From assembly GCA_943789485.1 (NCBI GenBank), contig CALSUH010000007.1, positions 124,001 to 188,000 of the forward strand: 64,000 nt of DNA. The letters run 5' to 3'. The position numbers were made by a program, and so were the translations under genes. This stretch comes from an uncultured Pseudomonadales bacterium (GTDB lineage Bacteria; Pseudomonadota; Gammaproteobacteria; Pseudomonadales; Pseudohongiellaceae). This document shows, one piece after another, positions 55,559 to 64,000 of the stretch. The stretch's first letter is position 1; each line of letters starts with the position of its first letter. The notes under the pieces were generated by a model. It ran no database searches. It saw only the letters and a list, made by a program, of their open reading frames with translations, and had not been told where the DNA came from.

Positions 55559-56347
55559 TCAGAGCTGTGCCTGTAATTCAGAAATGAGTTTTTCATGCTC
55601 CAACTGATAGGGGCGCAATAACATCTCGGTTACCTCGAGAGGCGCCGACTTGAGATGCTTCAGCAATTGGCTAAGGTCGGCAATTATAGCCTTGCGCACA
55701 GAGCTCTTCTTTCTGGAGCGCTCGAAATCGATTAGTTTAATTGTGGCGGTCTGTTGATCGAGAAAAATATGTTTCGGATATAAAGCACCGTGCTGAATTC
55801 CCTTGTTGTGCATTTCGAGCAACTGTTCGCCGCAGCGATACAGCAACCTTTCGAAAGATGGTGATAGTTGACAACTTGAAAGAAACTCTTTCAGGGAAGC
55901 AACACCGGTATCGGCAGTAACCAGCAGGCCTCTAGTATTTCCTGCCGCCTTATTTACTCCCCAACATGCCATATCGATAGCCGGCAGACCAAGCTTTTGA
56001 TTGCGCTTAATGGCGATCACTTCATGTTCAAAGGTTAGCGCGCCAAGTGGTTTGCTTATTGAATAACGGAATTGATTTACCTGCCGCTTCACAAAGTATT
56101 TTCTCTGCGAATCGCCATCTGGCAGAGTCAGAACTGATACACCGCTCCAACCGCCTCTGCGGTAATTGATATCATCTACAAAGATAGACGGGAGATCCCA
56201 GAAATCTTCAAACCTCGAATACCCTCGACTTATCAAGAATTCACTCTGAGATGCTGACTCATAGGTAAGACAAGTAGGCGAAGACGCTTGATCGATTTTG
56301 TGGACAGCACTATACGCCGAGCCCTTTTCTGGCAAACGATTTGTCAA
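55559..56347 (-). CDS. Lipopolysaccharide kinase InaA-like protein
   Basis: A 262-residue protein with a kinase-like fold. FEHEVIAIKRNQKLGLPAID resembles the InaA/WaaP family. HGALYPKHIFL stands where the catalytic loop is, and LIDFERSR is the metal-binding DFx-like motif. In the catalytic loop the usual Asp is Ala, but InaA proteins commonly vary here (from memory). The likely role is phosphorylation or modification of LPS core sugars at the cytoplasmic face of the inner membrane. It heads a pair with the methyltransferase and faces the LapC-like gene across it. Confidence 0.82.
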   Translation of the reverse strand: MTNRLPEKGSAYSAVHKIDQASSPTCLTYESASQSEFLISRGYSRFEDFWDLPSIFVDDINYRRGGWSGVSVLTLPDGDSQRKYFVKRQVNQFRYSISKPLGALTFEHEVIAIKRNQKLGLPAIDMACWGVNKAAGNTRGLLVTADTGVASLKEFLSSCQLSPSFERLLYRCGEQLLEMHNKGIQHGALYPKHIFLDQQTATIKLIDFERSRKKSSVRKAIIADLSQLLKHLKSAPLEVTEMLLRPYQLEHEKLISELQAQL

Positions 56348-56449
56348 ATTAGCGCCCCGATCTCAGCATAGTTATTATATAAGTAAGATAAAACAAGTTT
56401 CTTAGGAGAGTCTGAAGCTGAGCCCGCCATCATTGCACAACTAGCTGCC

Positions 56450-58882
56450 CTAGTTTGCTGGCAGCAGGTCGAGCTTCTCGTACAACACCGTTTCTATTTT
56501 TTCTCGCGAGTAGAACACGGGAAACACCTTATCGTTAGCCCACAACTCGAACAAATTGTCATACAGTGGACTGTCTGGGTCTCCCACCTGTCCTGGCGTG
56601 TTCATGCCCAGTGCGTTATCCCAATCGCGGGTATCGATAAAGATTCGAAACGATGCTCCCGATGTCTGATTGTCGCCACTGCCGGTCGCGCCCACGGTAA
56701 AACCATTACCACCTCGTGGCGCAGGGCCAACTTCTAAACGACTTCTTATCTGATCACTCACGGCAGCACCCAGTGGATGACGAATGAGAGCATGTTTGTA
56801 TTCTGCTTGTCCATACACCCAGTTCTCCATGTTGCGGCCAAACTTTTCACTTAAGGTAGCGACAGCCTGCTTCAGCGTATCTAAGACAAATTCATCCCTT
56901 CCCGCGATTGGATCGTTGCCAAAATCACCATCGGGTGCCAATAGCATATCGATCGTTGTCTTCATGCCGACATTGAGAAAATTACTCGCCACCTCCGGCA
57001 CCTTTAGTGAAGCAATATTATCTAGCAGCTGCCGCTCGAAAGCCACGTAGATACCCGCCTGTACCGAGTCTTTGTCCAGCTTAAAATCCCAGTTCAGCAA
57101 CATCTGACGCGCTGCTTCTACCTGCCTATCATCGGCTGGCAAATCCTTAAAAAAAGGCACTAGGGAGCGCGCAGGGATCGAGAGATAATCGTGCTGAAAT
57201 TCGATCATGTCTGTCATATTGAACTTGCGCCCTGAACTCAACAATTCGCTGCCCCGAGCCCAACGATAAGGGTCGGTCCAGGTATGCGCTATCGCATCCA
57301 GATGTTCATAATCAGGCGGCGTGTAATTGCTGTTCGACGTCTCGATATAGCCAACCTCAGGATTAAATGCGTTTGGCTTCTGTTTGATCTCGAGATAACC
57401 ATCCCATTCATAACGACCATCACCTGGTACTGGCACGAGACCACTGAAGTTTCTTCTAAGCGGCGCAATTCCCACTGCCTGCCAGCCGATATTTCCATCT
57501 CGATCTGCCCAGATCATGTTCTCTCCAGGAATATGACTGTAATTCGAAGCATCTCTAAACTCTTCCCATGTTTTTGCCTGATCCATACGTAGCGATGCTA
57601 GGTAGGGTGCACCGCCTACCTCCATCCATGCTGGTCGTATCGCATAGGCTAAGTTCTTATCGTCGTCCTCGAAGCTTACCGGACCATGGCGCGTGTATTT
57701 GAGTTCAACCGTGACTGCTGCTGCACCCTTGACCTGGATCACCTCCTCGATGACCTGCATGTCTTCCCAACCACCGCGATAACGATACTGATTTGAATTA
57801 GCTGGATTCGTCTCGTAGACCATTAGGTCTTCGCCATCGGTACCGAAAACCGTTAAGCCCCAGGAGCCTTGCTCGTTATGCCCGATGGAAATACCCGGAA
57901 TTTCGGGTTCTCCCCCGCCGATCACATTCCATCCTGGCCCCACCAGATGCGCCCAATAACGCAGCGACGGAACCGACTGTGCACGGTGCGGGTCATTGAT
58001 CATCATCGGCCAACCGTCTTGAGTGAGGTCACCACTTACCACCCAGTTATTGCTCCCAATGTCGTCGAGGTCATGCTTCTGTAGATTGCTGTCCTCAAGT
58101 GTAATGGTTGAGGCGATTTGTTCGAAGGATTGTGATGAATTGCGGTTACTCGAGGCAACAATATCGTTTGGCTCGAACTTCATACTGCTGCGATACGAGC
58201 TATACAGATGCAGGATATCGTTCTCAAGCAGTGACTCACAATCGATCATTGAATCAAGCGTTAGATCTGGGTCACTAGGGTGAAAGTATTGCAGCTCGCG
58301 CACAGCATCTTCACCGATAGCACACACAGCTCTTCCGACACTTAATTCTTGGGCTATATTGCCCAGCAAACCTTGGTGACGAGAGATGACTACTTCTTCT
58401 GTCCAGTGCTGTGGCACAATACCGAGCAACTTAAATGGCAATGGCAATGAATCAGGATCATCTAGCGCTTCATCTATGTACGCGTTGACGCCATGCACAA
58501 AGGCAGTAATGATATCCACGCCGCGCGGATGATAATGATTCATCTCATCCTCCATCGGACCACGAAACTTAAACAGACGAGTGCCATGGTCTCTGTCGAT
58601 CATGCGCGGACCAAAAAGTGCAGCCGTGGTTCCCGTTGCCTGCGCACGCCAAATCTCAAATTGAAATAAGCGATCTCTAGCTGCACTGTATCCCTGCGCA
58701 AAGAACAAATCGTGTTCCGTTTCAGCATAGATATGTGAGATTCCCCACTTATCTTTGAGTATTTCCACAGGCTGATCTAGCCCCTGTATACTTACAGAGC
58801 TCGAGTTTTGCGCCAGAACTAAGTTACAGATAAGCGCTAAAGTAGAAGTGGTTACGATCTTGGCGAACAACTTGCTTGTCAT
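56450..58882 (-). CDS. Penicillin acylase family N-terminal-nucleophile hydrolase
   Basis: An 810-residue precursor with a signal peptide (cleavage near NLVLAQ). It is processed autocatalytically before Ser277 in DDIGSNNWVVSGD to free the beta-chain nucleophile. The alpha chain holds EILKDKWGISHIYAETEHDLFFAQGY and RLFQFEIWRAQATG. The beta chain carries GWPMMINDPHRAQSVPSL and SGASFRIFIDTRDWDNA. Family enzymes hydrolyse amide bonds of acyl-homoserine lactones, beta-lactams or other N-acyl compounds; the natural substrate here is unknown, and a quorum-quenching role is only a possibility. Confidence 0.92.
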   Translation of the reverse strand: MTSKLFAKIVTTSTLALICNLVLAQNSSSVSIQGLDQPVEILKDKWGISHIYAETEHDLFFAQGYSAARDRLFQFEIWRAQATGTTAALFGPRMIDRDHGTRLFKFRGPMEDEMNHYHPRGVDIITAFVHGVNAYIDEALDDPDSLPLPFKLLGIVPQHWTEEVVISRHQGLLGNIAQELSVGRAVCAIGEDAVRELQYFHPSDPDLTLDSMIDCESLLENDILHLYSSYRSSMKFEPNDIVASSNRNSSQSFEQIASTITLEDSNLQKHDLDDIGSNNWVVSGDLTQDGWPMMINDPHRAQSVPSLRYWAHLVGPGWNVIGGGEPEIPGISIGHNEQGSWGLTVFGTDGEDLMVYETNPANSNQYRYRGGWEDMQVIEEVIQVKGAAAVTVELKYTRHGPVSFEDDDKNLAYAIRPAWMEVGGAPYLASLRMDQAKTWEEFRDASNYSHIPGENMIWADRDGNIGWQAVGIAPLRRNFSGLVPVPGDGRYEWDGYLEIKQKPNAFNPEVGYIETSNSNYTPPDYEHLDAIAHTWTDPYRWARGSELLSSGRKFNMTDMIEFQHDYLSIPARSLVPFFKDLPADDRQVEAARQMLLNWDFKLDKDSVQAGIYVAFERQLLDNIASLKVPEVASNFLNVGMKTTIDMLLAPDGDFGNDPIAGRDEFVLDTLKQAVATLSEKFGRNMENWVYGQAEYKHALIRHPLGAAVSDQIRSRLEVGPAPRGGNGFTVGATGSGDNQTSGASFRIFIDTRDWDNALGMNTPGQVGDPDSPLYDNLFELWANDKVFPVFYSREKIETVLYEKLDLLPAN

Positions 58883-58950
58883 CTTGAATCACCTTTGGTC
58901 TTGTGAGATTTTCGAGAAATTTTTTACCGCTCTAACCATTGAGCTCAAGC

Positions 58951-59343
58951 CTACAACTCAGTGAGTAATTGAAGGGCAAATTGCGCCTTTTCTTTAGGCA
59001 CGAATACATGGTCGTGATAATAGGCAGCGATCACATTGGCGCTAATACCTTTTGCCGCCAGCCTACTCGAGACGGCGGCAGTGAGCCCCACCGCATCTAA
59101 ACTGGAATGCACCAGTAAAGTAATGCAATTAAATACTGAATTATAAGCTAGTCCGGCGTCATCAGCCGCCTGCTTGTCTAAAACCAGAGTCAGGCCCTCC
59201 TCTTCTTGATAAGATGCTAGCGGCTGCAATTCAGCAAGGTCGCCGTATTTCAGATTGGCTGCTGTGCAAAATACGAAGTCGCCGGGAAGCAAACTCGGCT
59301 GCAATAGAGAAAGCAACTTATCCAAGTTTTCTTCACCCTGCAT
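58951..59343 (-). CDS. ACT-domain protein (DUF2241-like)
   Basis: A 130-residue protein of two small alpha/beta modules. The first about 65 residues contain LLPGDFVFCTAA, and the second contains LVHSSLDAVGLTAAVSSRLAAKGISANVIAAYYHDHVFVP, the ACT-like ligand-binding part. Full length for the family; the role is unknown. It starts 12 bp after the stop of the upstream secreted-protein gene on the same strand, so co-transcription is likely. Confidence 0.85.
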   Translation of the reverse strand: MQGEENLDKLLSLLQPSLLPGDFVFCTAANLKYGDLAELQPLASYQEEEGLTLVLDKQAADDAGLAYNSVFNCITLLVHSSLDAVGLTAAVSSRLAAKGISANVIAAYYHDHVFVPKEKAQFALQLLTEL

Positions 59344-59355
59344 TGAACTCGCCCT

Positions 59356-60351
59356 CTACTGCTCTGTCTGCTGCTGATCGTGTTCGGCTCGTCGCGCTCC
59401 AGCCAAAATTCCACTCATCGCATAATTGCCTTCATGACAGGCAAATTCATAGACCTTACTCGGCGTCGAAAGAAAACTTAATTCGCCATGCCAAGGCTGC
59501 GAATAGTAGGCAGGGTCATCGACAGTGAATTCGTAGACGATTTGCTCCTCAGAGACTCGAGTAAACCGCTCTACCACCTGCCCACTGCTTGTAAGACTGA
59601 TAGCCGCCTCTTCCTGCATTGGGCTGAAATTTGTAGTCTCCACCACGAGTGTGTCCCCATCCCAATGCGCGACAGACTCTCCAAACATCGGCGCTAGGGT
59701 AGCCATCTTGTGTTCAGAATTGATAGGGATGATACGCGCATGGCTGATCATTTCGGTGCGTAAGACTATGTAGTCTGCCGTCTGCACAAATTCGTAGTTA
59801 TTATTGTAAAGACCGTTGATCATAGGAGGGCCTGTACGCAGACCAGTACTAATACAGCGCTCTGCCAGCGGTCTGCTCTGTGGACCATCGAAGCTAGAAT
59901 TTTTTTCTCTGAGCAGCGCTTTTCGAGCCCGCCCTGCATCGTTGTAGGGGATGCGCCCGTCGACGGGATCAACGATCCAAGCGGTGCGATGTTCACCGTT
60001 TATCAATCCAAATTTAGTGCCGGGATCTATCCAAAAGGCATTGTAACCTCGACCTCTACCCAAATCGGTGCCATCAGGCAATTGTCCGGCAACCATATTG
60101 TCGTCCGTCGCTAAACGCACGTTCTGCGGATGATCATCAGTAGCGCGAATCACTTCATCGTTGCTAAGGGTTGACCCGGTGTAGCGCACATTACGCTCGA
60201 GGGTGGTGATGGATGCATTACTCCAAGTGCCCTGCAGGTCTGGCTTACCGTTGACAGTACGCGGCGGTTCGTAGACCTGCCCTTGAGCAACCTGATGCAG
60301 CAGGATTGATAGAAGCAGCACAGAGATACGGAGTCGGGATGTGACTTGCAT
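59356..60351 (-). CDS. Secreted protein of unknown function
   Basis: Started at ATG 60351 because AAGGGAGAAAATA precedes it and a clean signal peptide follows (cleavage near QVAQGQV); a longer frame reaches 60414. The 331-residue product begins YEPPRTVNGKPDLQGTWSNASITTLER, a pattern recurring in exported proteins of marine bacteria and acidobacteria for which no function is known. Later segments include DPVDGRIPY, AERCISTGLRTGPPMING and VAHWDGDTLVVETTNF. It looks like a beta-rich periplasmic protein. No catalytic residues were recognised. Confidence 0.8.
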   Translation of the reverse strand: MQVTSRLRISVLLLSILLHQVAQGQVYEPPRTVNGKPDLQGTWSNASITTLERNVRYTGSTLSNDEVIRATDDHPQNVRLATDDNMVAGQLPDGTDLGRGRGYNAFWIDPGTKFGLINGEHRTAWIVDPVDGRIPYNDAGRARKALLREKNSSFDGPQSRPLAERCISTGLRTGPPMINGLYNNNYEFVQTADYIVLRTEMISHARIIPINSEHKMATLAPMFGESVAHWDGDTLVVETTNFSPMQEEAAISLTSSGQVVERFTRVSEEQIVYEFTVDDPAYYSQPWHGELSFLSTPSKVYEFACHEGNYAMSGILAGARRAEHDQQQTEQ

Positions 60352-60494
60352 TATTTTCTCCCTTGTTTGCAGTATGCAGCAGCTTGTTGTACCACTAGCG
60401 AGCTCAGATCTCAAAAATATTTTGGCTGGAATCCGCTAGCTGAGCAACGATCATCGACATAACCGGCGACCCGTGGGTCTCCTGCCCGGCAGCG

Positions 60495-60938
60495 CTAGGG
60501 TGATGGGAAGGCATCATAAAAGGTAAACGCCCTCGGGTTTGGACCCTTCATTTTTAACAGATCCAACGTTTGCTGCGCTTGATGTAGTGTTGGAAGCGTA
60601 TCGGCAGGTATCCACCACAAAACCGAATAGGTTTCTCGCAAAATCTCGAACCACTGCTTCCTCTTCGCCATAATCTCAATATGAGCAGAACGATAGACAT
60701 AGTTATGCAGGGATTCGATGTCGACCCAAACTGACATATTGACAAGTACATCCGCACCAAAGGGGCGAAAGCTTGTGGCGCTTCCCTCTTCATCTTGCAA
60801 TCTCCATACGAAGCCGGGAGCTTGATCAGCCAGCGCATTAATCCGATCTAGATTCGCAAAGAATTCAGTGAGCTGAGGCGATTCTGCAGGTGCCAGCATC
60901 TGTGCAATATTCAGCTGTGCGATATGCCAACCGCTCAT
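60495..60938 (-). CDS. DUF3291 family protein
   Basis: A 147-residue protein with the family's WHIAQLNIAQ start, FVWRLQDEEGSATSFRPFG and a C-terminal FTFYDAFP. The fold is related to small heme-degrading or antibiotic-biosynthesis monooxygenases (ferredoxin-like barrels), but no activity is established. The gene stands alone on the minus strand. Confidence 0.85.
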   Translation of the reverse strand: MSGWHIAQLNIAQMLAPAESPQLTEFFANLDRINALADQAPGFVWRLQDEEGSATSFRPFGADVLVNMSVWVDIESLHNYVYRSAHIEIMAKRKQWFEILRETYSVLWWIPADTLPTLHQAQQTLDLLKMKGPNPRAFTFYDAFPSP

Positions 60939-61015
60939 GAGGCAGTGCTCTGCATGTAGTCCTCGTTTAACTGCACAGCGCGCTTAGCTGCGTGTTGGGT
61001 TTGAAATCGCGACGC

Positions 61016-61156
61016 CTATCCTTCGAAGGCGGGTATTTTCTCTACCGTTCCAAATAGCATTCCCCAACTCAGCCTGGCACCTAGATAGACATCAACTGCT
61101 GTGAACCGGTTCCTACAGATGAATGGATCTTCGGCTGGCGCCAACTCAATGAGGCG
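61016..61156 (-). pseudogene. Glutathione S-transferase C-terminal remnant
   Basis: Minus-strand codons give 46 residues ending at a TAG. The stretch DPFICRNRFTAVDVYLGARL, then GTVEKIPAFEG, is what the end of a bacterial GST helical domain looks like (FTxADVYxG and the KRPAF region). Upstream in the same frame a TGA (61178-61180) blocks it, and no thioredoxin-fold N-terminal half is present. It is therefore a fragment of a lost gst gene. Confidence 0.55.
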
Positions 61157-61177
61157 ACTATGCCGGCTATCAAGCCT

Positions 61178-61327
61178 TCAACGTTCGTCATATCGACGCC
61201 TTGTTAGTGGCAAAATAACCATCGGCCCAATTACGACCAGGCCTGCATTTACAGCACCGCCGATAATTACACCTGAGATTATCCCTAGTCGGTTTCTTAT
61301 CGAGTTATTCAAAAAGCTTACTCTCAT
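61178..61327 (-). CDS. Short possible membrane peptide (49 residues)
   Basis: ATG at 61327 to TGA at 61178. The middle is one hydrophobic stretch (LGIISGVIIGGAVNAGLVVI) flanked by basic residues. It is in the same frame as the GST remnant below it but not obviously related. There is no good ribosome-binding site. It could be a small membrane peptide or a chance frame. Confidence 0.2.
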   Translation of the reverse strand: MRVSFLNNSIRNRLGIISGVIIGGAVNAGLVVIGPMVILPLTRRRYDER

Positions 61328-61449
61328 AATTGTAGCCGTCGTCTGCGCGACTTTCTAAGCGATCATTTTAAATGAAGATAGCCGAAAATTTTCGCGCTCT
61401 GAAACTAACTGTTGACTCTATGCATGCTTGGATAGGACCGGGCTAGTAG

Positions 61450-61806
61450 CTAGACGAGGCGTTCGCCATTGCCGATGTCGCCAGCAACCACAACACAGGG
61501 GTCCGGAACGGCCAATACCACGGCGCCGTCCTTGTCATAGAACCCAGTAACTAGACACTCAGACATTATCGGGCCGATCTGCTTTGCTGGAAAGTTGACC
61601 ACCGCCATGACCTGTTTTCCTATCAGGTCCTCCTTCTTATAAAGCTTCGTAATCTGGGCGCTGGATTTCTTAACGCCAATCTCACTGCCAAAATCTACTT
61701 GCAGCTTGAATGCGGGTCGTCGCGCCTCGGGAAAATCCTCCGCCGCAATGATCGTACCCACCCTAAGCTCTACTTTAAGAAAATCATCCCACTCTATCTG
61801 CTTCAT
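61450..61806 (-). CDS. csaA: CsaA-like tRNA-binding protein
   Basis: A 118-residue protein from ATG 61806, which has a GGGAC site and matches the family start ([19 protein letters not shown]); a longer frame reaches 61854. The single OB-fold domain contains [23 protein letters not shown] and [19 protein letters not shown], as in CsaA and the EMAP-II-like tRNA-binding fold. CsaA has been described as a chaperone and tRNA-binding protein. The gene stands alone on the minus strand. Confidence 0.9.
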   Translation of the reverse strand: MKQIEWDDFLKVELRVGTIIAAEDFPEARRPAFKLQVDFGSEIGVKKSSAQITKLYKKEDLIGKQVMAVVNFPAKQIGPIMSECLVTGFYDKDGAVVLAVPDPCVVVAGDIGNGERLV

Positions 61807-61942
61807 CGTCCCGCCTGTGTCTAAACCTGCCCTGTTTGTTCCAGATAGTAGCACTTACGACTCGATTCTTTCGATCATCAATTGAGCTAAGTATCGCGTC
61901 AGAGTGCTATAAAGCCAGAACTAAATTAGAAGAGAAAACCCT

Positions 61943-62488
61943 TTGAAAAAACTAAAGGCACTAGTTGCTGTGCTTGCCACGATATCACTGACTTCCTGCG
62001 CTGTCCCCAGCTGGGTGTCTCTAGTCGATGCGCAGCCAAACGAAGTATTGATGCCTGGCGAAACAACAACGCTGCAATTCTTCACGAATAGTCCAAATTT
62101 CGATACTGAGGTTGGTTTACAGGCTAGTGCTCAGTATAAGCTTAAGATAAATTTACTCAGTAATTGGGTGGACAGCACTGTCGGTAAAAATGAAAAAAGG
62201 CAATCTCTGGATCAGTACGGTTTTGCCGACAGCGTGATGCCACTCCCGGCGGTTTCATTGCTGAAACGTTCCAGAGAACATAATTGGTTCGAATTGATGC
62301 TACTGCAGGCAAACTGCAAACGTAGCAGTTTGATCGGGATTTCCGATCTAACTTTTGATGAAGCTAGTGGTAATTACAACTTCGTCGCAACTTGTGACGG
62401 CAAACTCACCCTGTTTGTTAATGATAGTTATGGCTTCTACGGTAATAATTCAGGCTTCGCCAGCATTTCTCTGTCTAGGGTAAAGTAG
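61943..62488 (+). CDS. Lipoprotein of unknown function
   Basis: A 181-residue protein from a TTG start preceded by AGAAGAG. A lipobox LTSC follows KKLKALVAVLATIS (Cys19). The mature part has no recognised domain, is mixed in composition and contains two further cysteines (one in QANCKRSS and one in VATCDGKL) that could form a disulfide. The CBS protein gene begins 25 bp downstream and may be co-transcribed. Confidence 0.65.
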   Translation: MKKLKALVAVLATISLTSCAVPSWVSLVDAQPNEVLMPGETTTLQFFTNSPNFDTEVGLQASAQYKLKINLLSNWVDSTVGKNEKRQSLDQYGFADSVMPLPAVSLLKRSREHNWFELMLLQANCKRSSLIGISDLTFDEASGNYNFVATCDGKLTLFVNDSYGFYGNNSGFASISLSRVK

Positions 62489-62513
62489 TCGTCACTCCTA
62501 CTAGGAGTGAACG

Positions 62514-62945
62514 ATGCACACGCTACAGCAGGTACTAAAGCAGAAAGAGAATGACGACATCTGGTCGGTCACACCGACCAATACTGTCTTCGAAGCGATT
62601 CAAGTTATGGCAGATAAGCGCGCCGGCGCTTTACTGGTTATGAACGGCGCCAAACTTGAGGGCATCATCTCGGAGCGGGACTATGCGCGAGAGGTGATCC
62701 TTAAAGGCTGCAGCTCAAAGAAGACCTTGGTCGGCGAGATCATGAGCTCGAATGTCATCACCGTAGCCCCCACTGACAGCGTGCAAAATGCATTAAAGGT
62801 GATGTCCGAGCATCATATCCGCCACCTTCCTGTCGTAGATAACACAACGGTAGTCGGGGTGGTTTCAATCGGGGATCTTGTGAAGGATGTAATTTCCGTG
62901 CAGCAATCGACAATAGAGCAGCTCGAGAGTTACATTCGGACTTAG
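62514..62945 (+). CDS. CBS-domain protein
   Basis: A 143-residue protein made of two CBS domains (about residues 10-65 and 75-135), with the GALLVMNGAKLEGIISERDYAR and HHIRHLPVVDNTTVVGVVSIGDLVK signatures. CBS pairs bind adenine nucleotides or similar ligands and usually sense energy status. There is no fused catalytic domain. A CTAGGAG site lies before the start. Confidence 0.92.
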   Translation: MHTLQQVLKQKENDDIWSVTPTNTVFEAIQVMADKRAGALLVMNGAKLEGIISERDYAREVILKGCSSKKTLVGEIMSSNVITVAPTDSVQNALKVMSEHHIRHLPVVDNTTVVGVVSIGDLVKDVISVQQSTIEQLESYIRT

Positions 62946-63025
62946 TTGTATTCTCAAGGCAACGGCCCGCGCGTTAACTGGAAAGTAGCATTCGGATCTA
63001 CGCAGTGCTTGGGTTTTAAACGGCC

Positions 63026-64000
63026 CTAAGAATCTACCTGCTCAACACTAAATCCACCCCCGTTCTGCTGCTTAAAACGCAGAACCTGATTGATACAACT
63101 TGGCTGCTCATCAGCCACATGGGTCACATACAGAATATTGGTCAACGACCTTTCTGCAATCGTATCTAACACGCTAAGTATCAATTGACGATGATAGTCG
63201 TCCAAACCTACACAAGGTTCATCCAAAATGAGTATACGGGGCTTCTTGATCATCGCCCGAGCAAGCAAAACTAGCCGCTGCTGACCAAAAGATATCTCGT
63301 GATAATACTGTTTCTCCCATTGCGCCAGTCCTAGCGCCGCTATCCAGCGCTTAGCTAGATCAACCTGTGCAGTACCACTGTCGTCATACAAACCGACCGA
63401 GTCGAAGAAGCCGGAAACCACAACGTCTAGCACTCTCCAGCCCTTACTATATTTGTTGTGTAACTCGTTCGAGACGATGCCGAAGTGTTTCTTGGTTTCC
63501 CATACCGTTTCACCACTGCCTTTTAAACGACCGAATAAAAAAACCTGCTGCCCATAGCCCTTGTGATTCTCCCCGTCGATTAGAGAGAGCAATGTCGATT
63601 TTCCACAGCCATTGGGACCTTCTATTACTACGTGGTCTCGGCTGGTCATGACCCAGTTCACATCGACCAGGACTTTGCTATCGCCATAGCTGGCTTGTAC
63701 GTCCTCCAGTCGGATTAGCTCTTCACGGAGCTTGCTTACCGAAATTTCGTGAGTAAGAAGCGCATCCAGGTTCGCAGCTTCCTGAATTCCCAAAGCAACG
63801 ACATCCGCAAATTCCGAAGTCTGCAATACTTCTGCGAGCAAGCCCTGCCTACTTATTTGCATCGCCGCGCCACAGCGCTGCATGACTGCCATATGGCTCA
63901 CGCCCGGCAAGATATCCTGCGCCCGCCTGCACAACTGCAGGCTACTGAAATGCGCGCTCATGGTTTTTTCAATCGTGCTTGTGATCTGCTCCCTAGAATC
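63026..64000 (-). CDS. modF: ModF-like molybdenum-related ABC ATPase, C-terminal half (5' end outside window)
   Basis: The minus-strand frame is open to the window edge (start outside; the in-window ATG at 63961 is internal). The visible about 325 residues end the first ABC domain and contain the whole second one. Walker A is GPNGCGKST, ISFGQQRLVLLARAMIK is the signature region, and ILILDEPCVGLDD is Walker B. The sequence EETKKHFGIVSNELH is not visible but the related WETKKHFGIVSNELH stretch is, as in ModF/PhrA. ModF has two fused ABC domains and is linked to molybdate metabolism. The N-terminal domain must lie right of the window. Confidence 0.85.
   Translation of the reverse strand, partial: DSREQITSTIEKTMSAHFSSLQLCRRAQDILPGVSHMAVMQRCGAAMQISRQGLLAEVLQTSEFADVVALGIQEAANLDALLTHEISVSKLREELIRLEDVQASYGDSKVLVDVNWVMTSRDHVVIEGPNGCGKSTLLSLIDGENHKGYGQQVFLFGRLKGSGETVWETKKHFGIVSNELHNKYSKGWRVLDVVVSGFFDSVGLYDDSGTAQVDLAKRWIAALGLAQWEKQYYHEISFGQQRLVLLARAMIKKPRILILDEPCVGLDDYHRQLILSVLDTIAERSLTNILYVTHVADEQPSCINQVLRFKQQNGGGFSVEQVDS

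Noticed and set aside
61101-61358. Plus-strand 85-residue frame
   Set aside because: It is the complement of the GST remnant and the short hydrophobic frame; basic-rich composition typical of a shadow.

Overview
The window looks like a chromosomal segment of a marine gammaproteobacterium. The evidence is uvrA, ssb, moeA, hemH, a DUF2333/DUF2937 pair, YaiI-type and LapC/YejM-like genes, many Tat/Sec-exported quinoproteins and molybdoproteins, a TAXI-type TRAP transporter and moderate GC. Finer placement is not possible from sequence reading alone. There is no rRNA operon, complete tRNA, CRISPR array, intact insertion sequence or phage.

Layout. 1-9.3 kb: the end of an M16 peptidase gene, then a compact run of genes (ABC ATPase, ABC-2 permease, PDZ lipoprotein, two FG-GAP/VCBS-like exported proteins, a small membrane protein, a coiled-coil protein). 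This run is the best candidate for an undescribed envelope system. 9.5-17.6 kb: TAXI-TRAP transporter, NADPH-dependent reductase, YaiI family, SulP permease, DUF2937, DUF2333. 17.6-25.95 kb: an accessory island with palindromic repeats, direct repeats, a quinoprotein dehydrogenase, a high-GC frameshifted pseudogene, a decapitated metC-like gene, a thiolase, an LLM flavin oxidoreductase, an IS91-type transposase remnant and, at its right edge, the 3' end of a tRNA with a terminator. 25.9-32.7 kb: lipoprotein, moeA, an RmlD-like protein, ssb and uvrA. 32.7-44.8 kb: a caspase-like protease behind uvrA, a second quinoprotein, a Kelch protein, an M14 peptidase, and a three-subunit molybdenum hydroxylase whose FAD subunit carries four cysteines that may bind an extra FeS cluster. 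44.9-64 kb: a decayed outer-membrane barrel gene, a likely kynurenine formamidase/kynureninase pair, hemH with a Cys-rich insertion, a Kef remnant, a redoxin-cytochrome c-copper monooxygenase fusion, a phosphatase-like protein, a LapC/YejM-like protein facing an LPS-kinase-like/methyltransferase pair, a penicillin acylase, several small housekeeping-like genes, a GST remnant, csaA, a CBS protein and the end of a modF-like gene.

Genes that plausibly work together: 2142-9293 as one transcription unit; the TRAP binding protein with its permease; rmlD-like/moeA/lipoprotein; the oxidoreductase subunits at 40756-44780 (which need molybdenum cofactor, for which moeA is present); and the overlapping hydrolase/kynureninase. 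Decay products (at least seven gene remnants) cluster in 17.9-25.9 kb, with isolated ones at 44.9-45.7, 49.2-49.6 and 61.0-61.2 kb.
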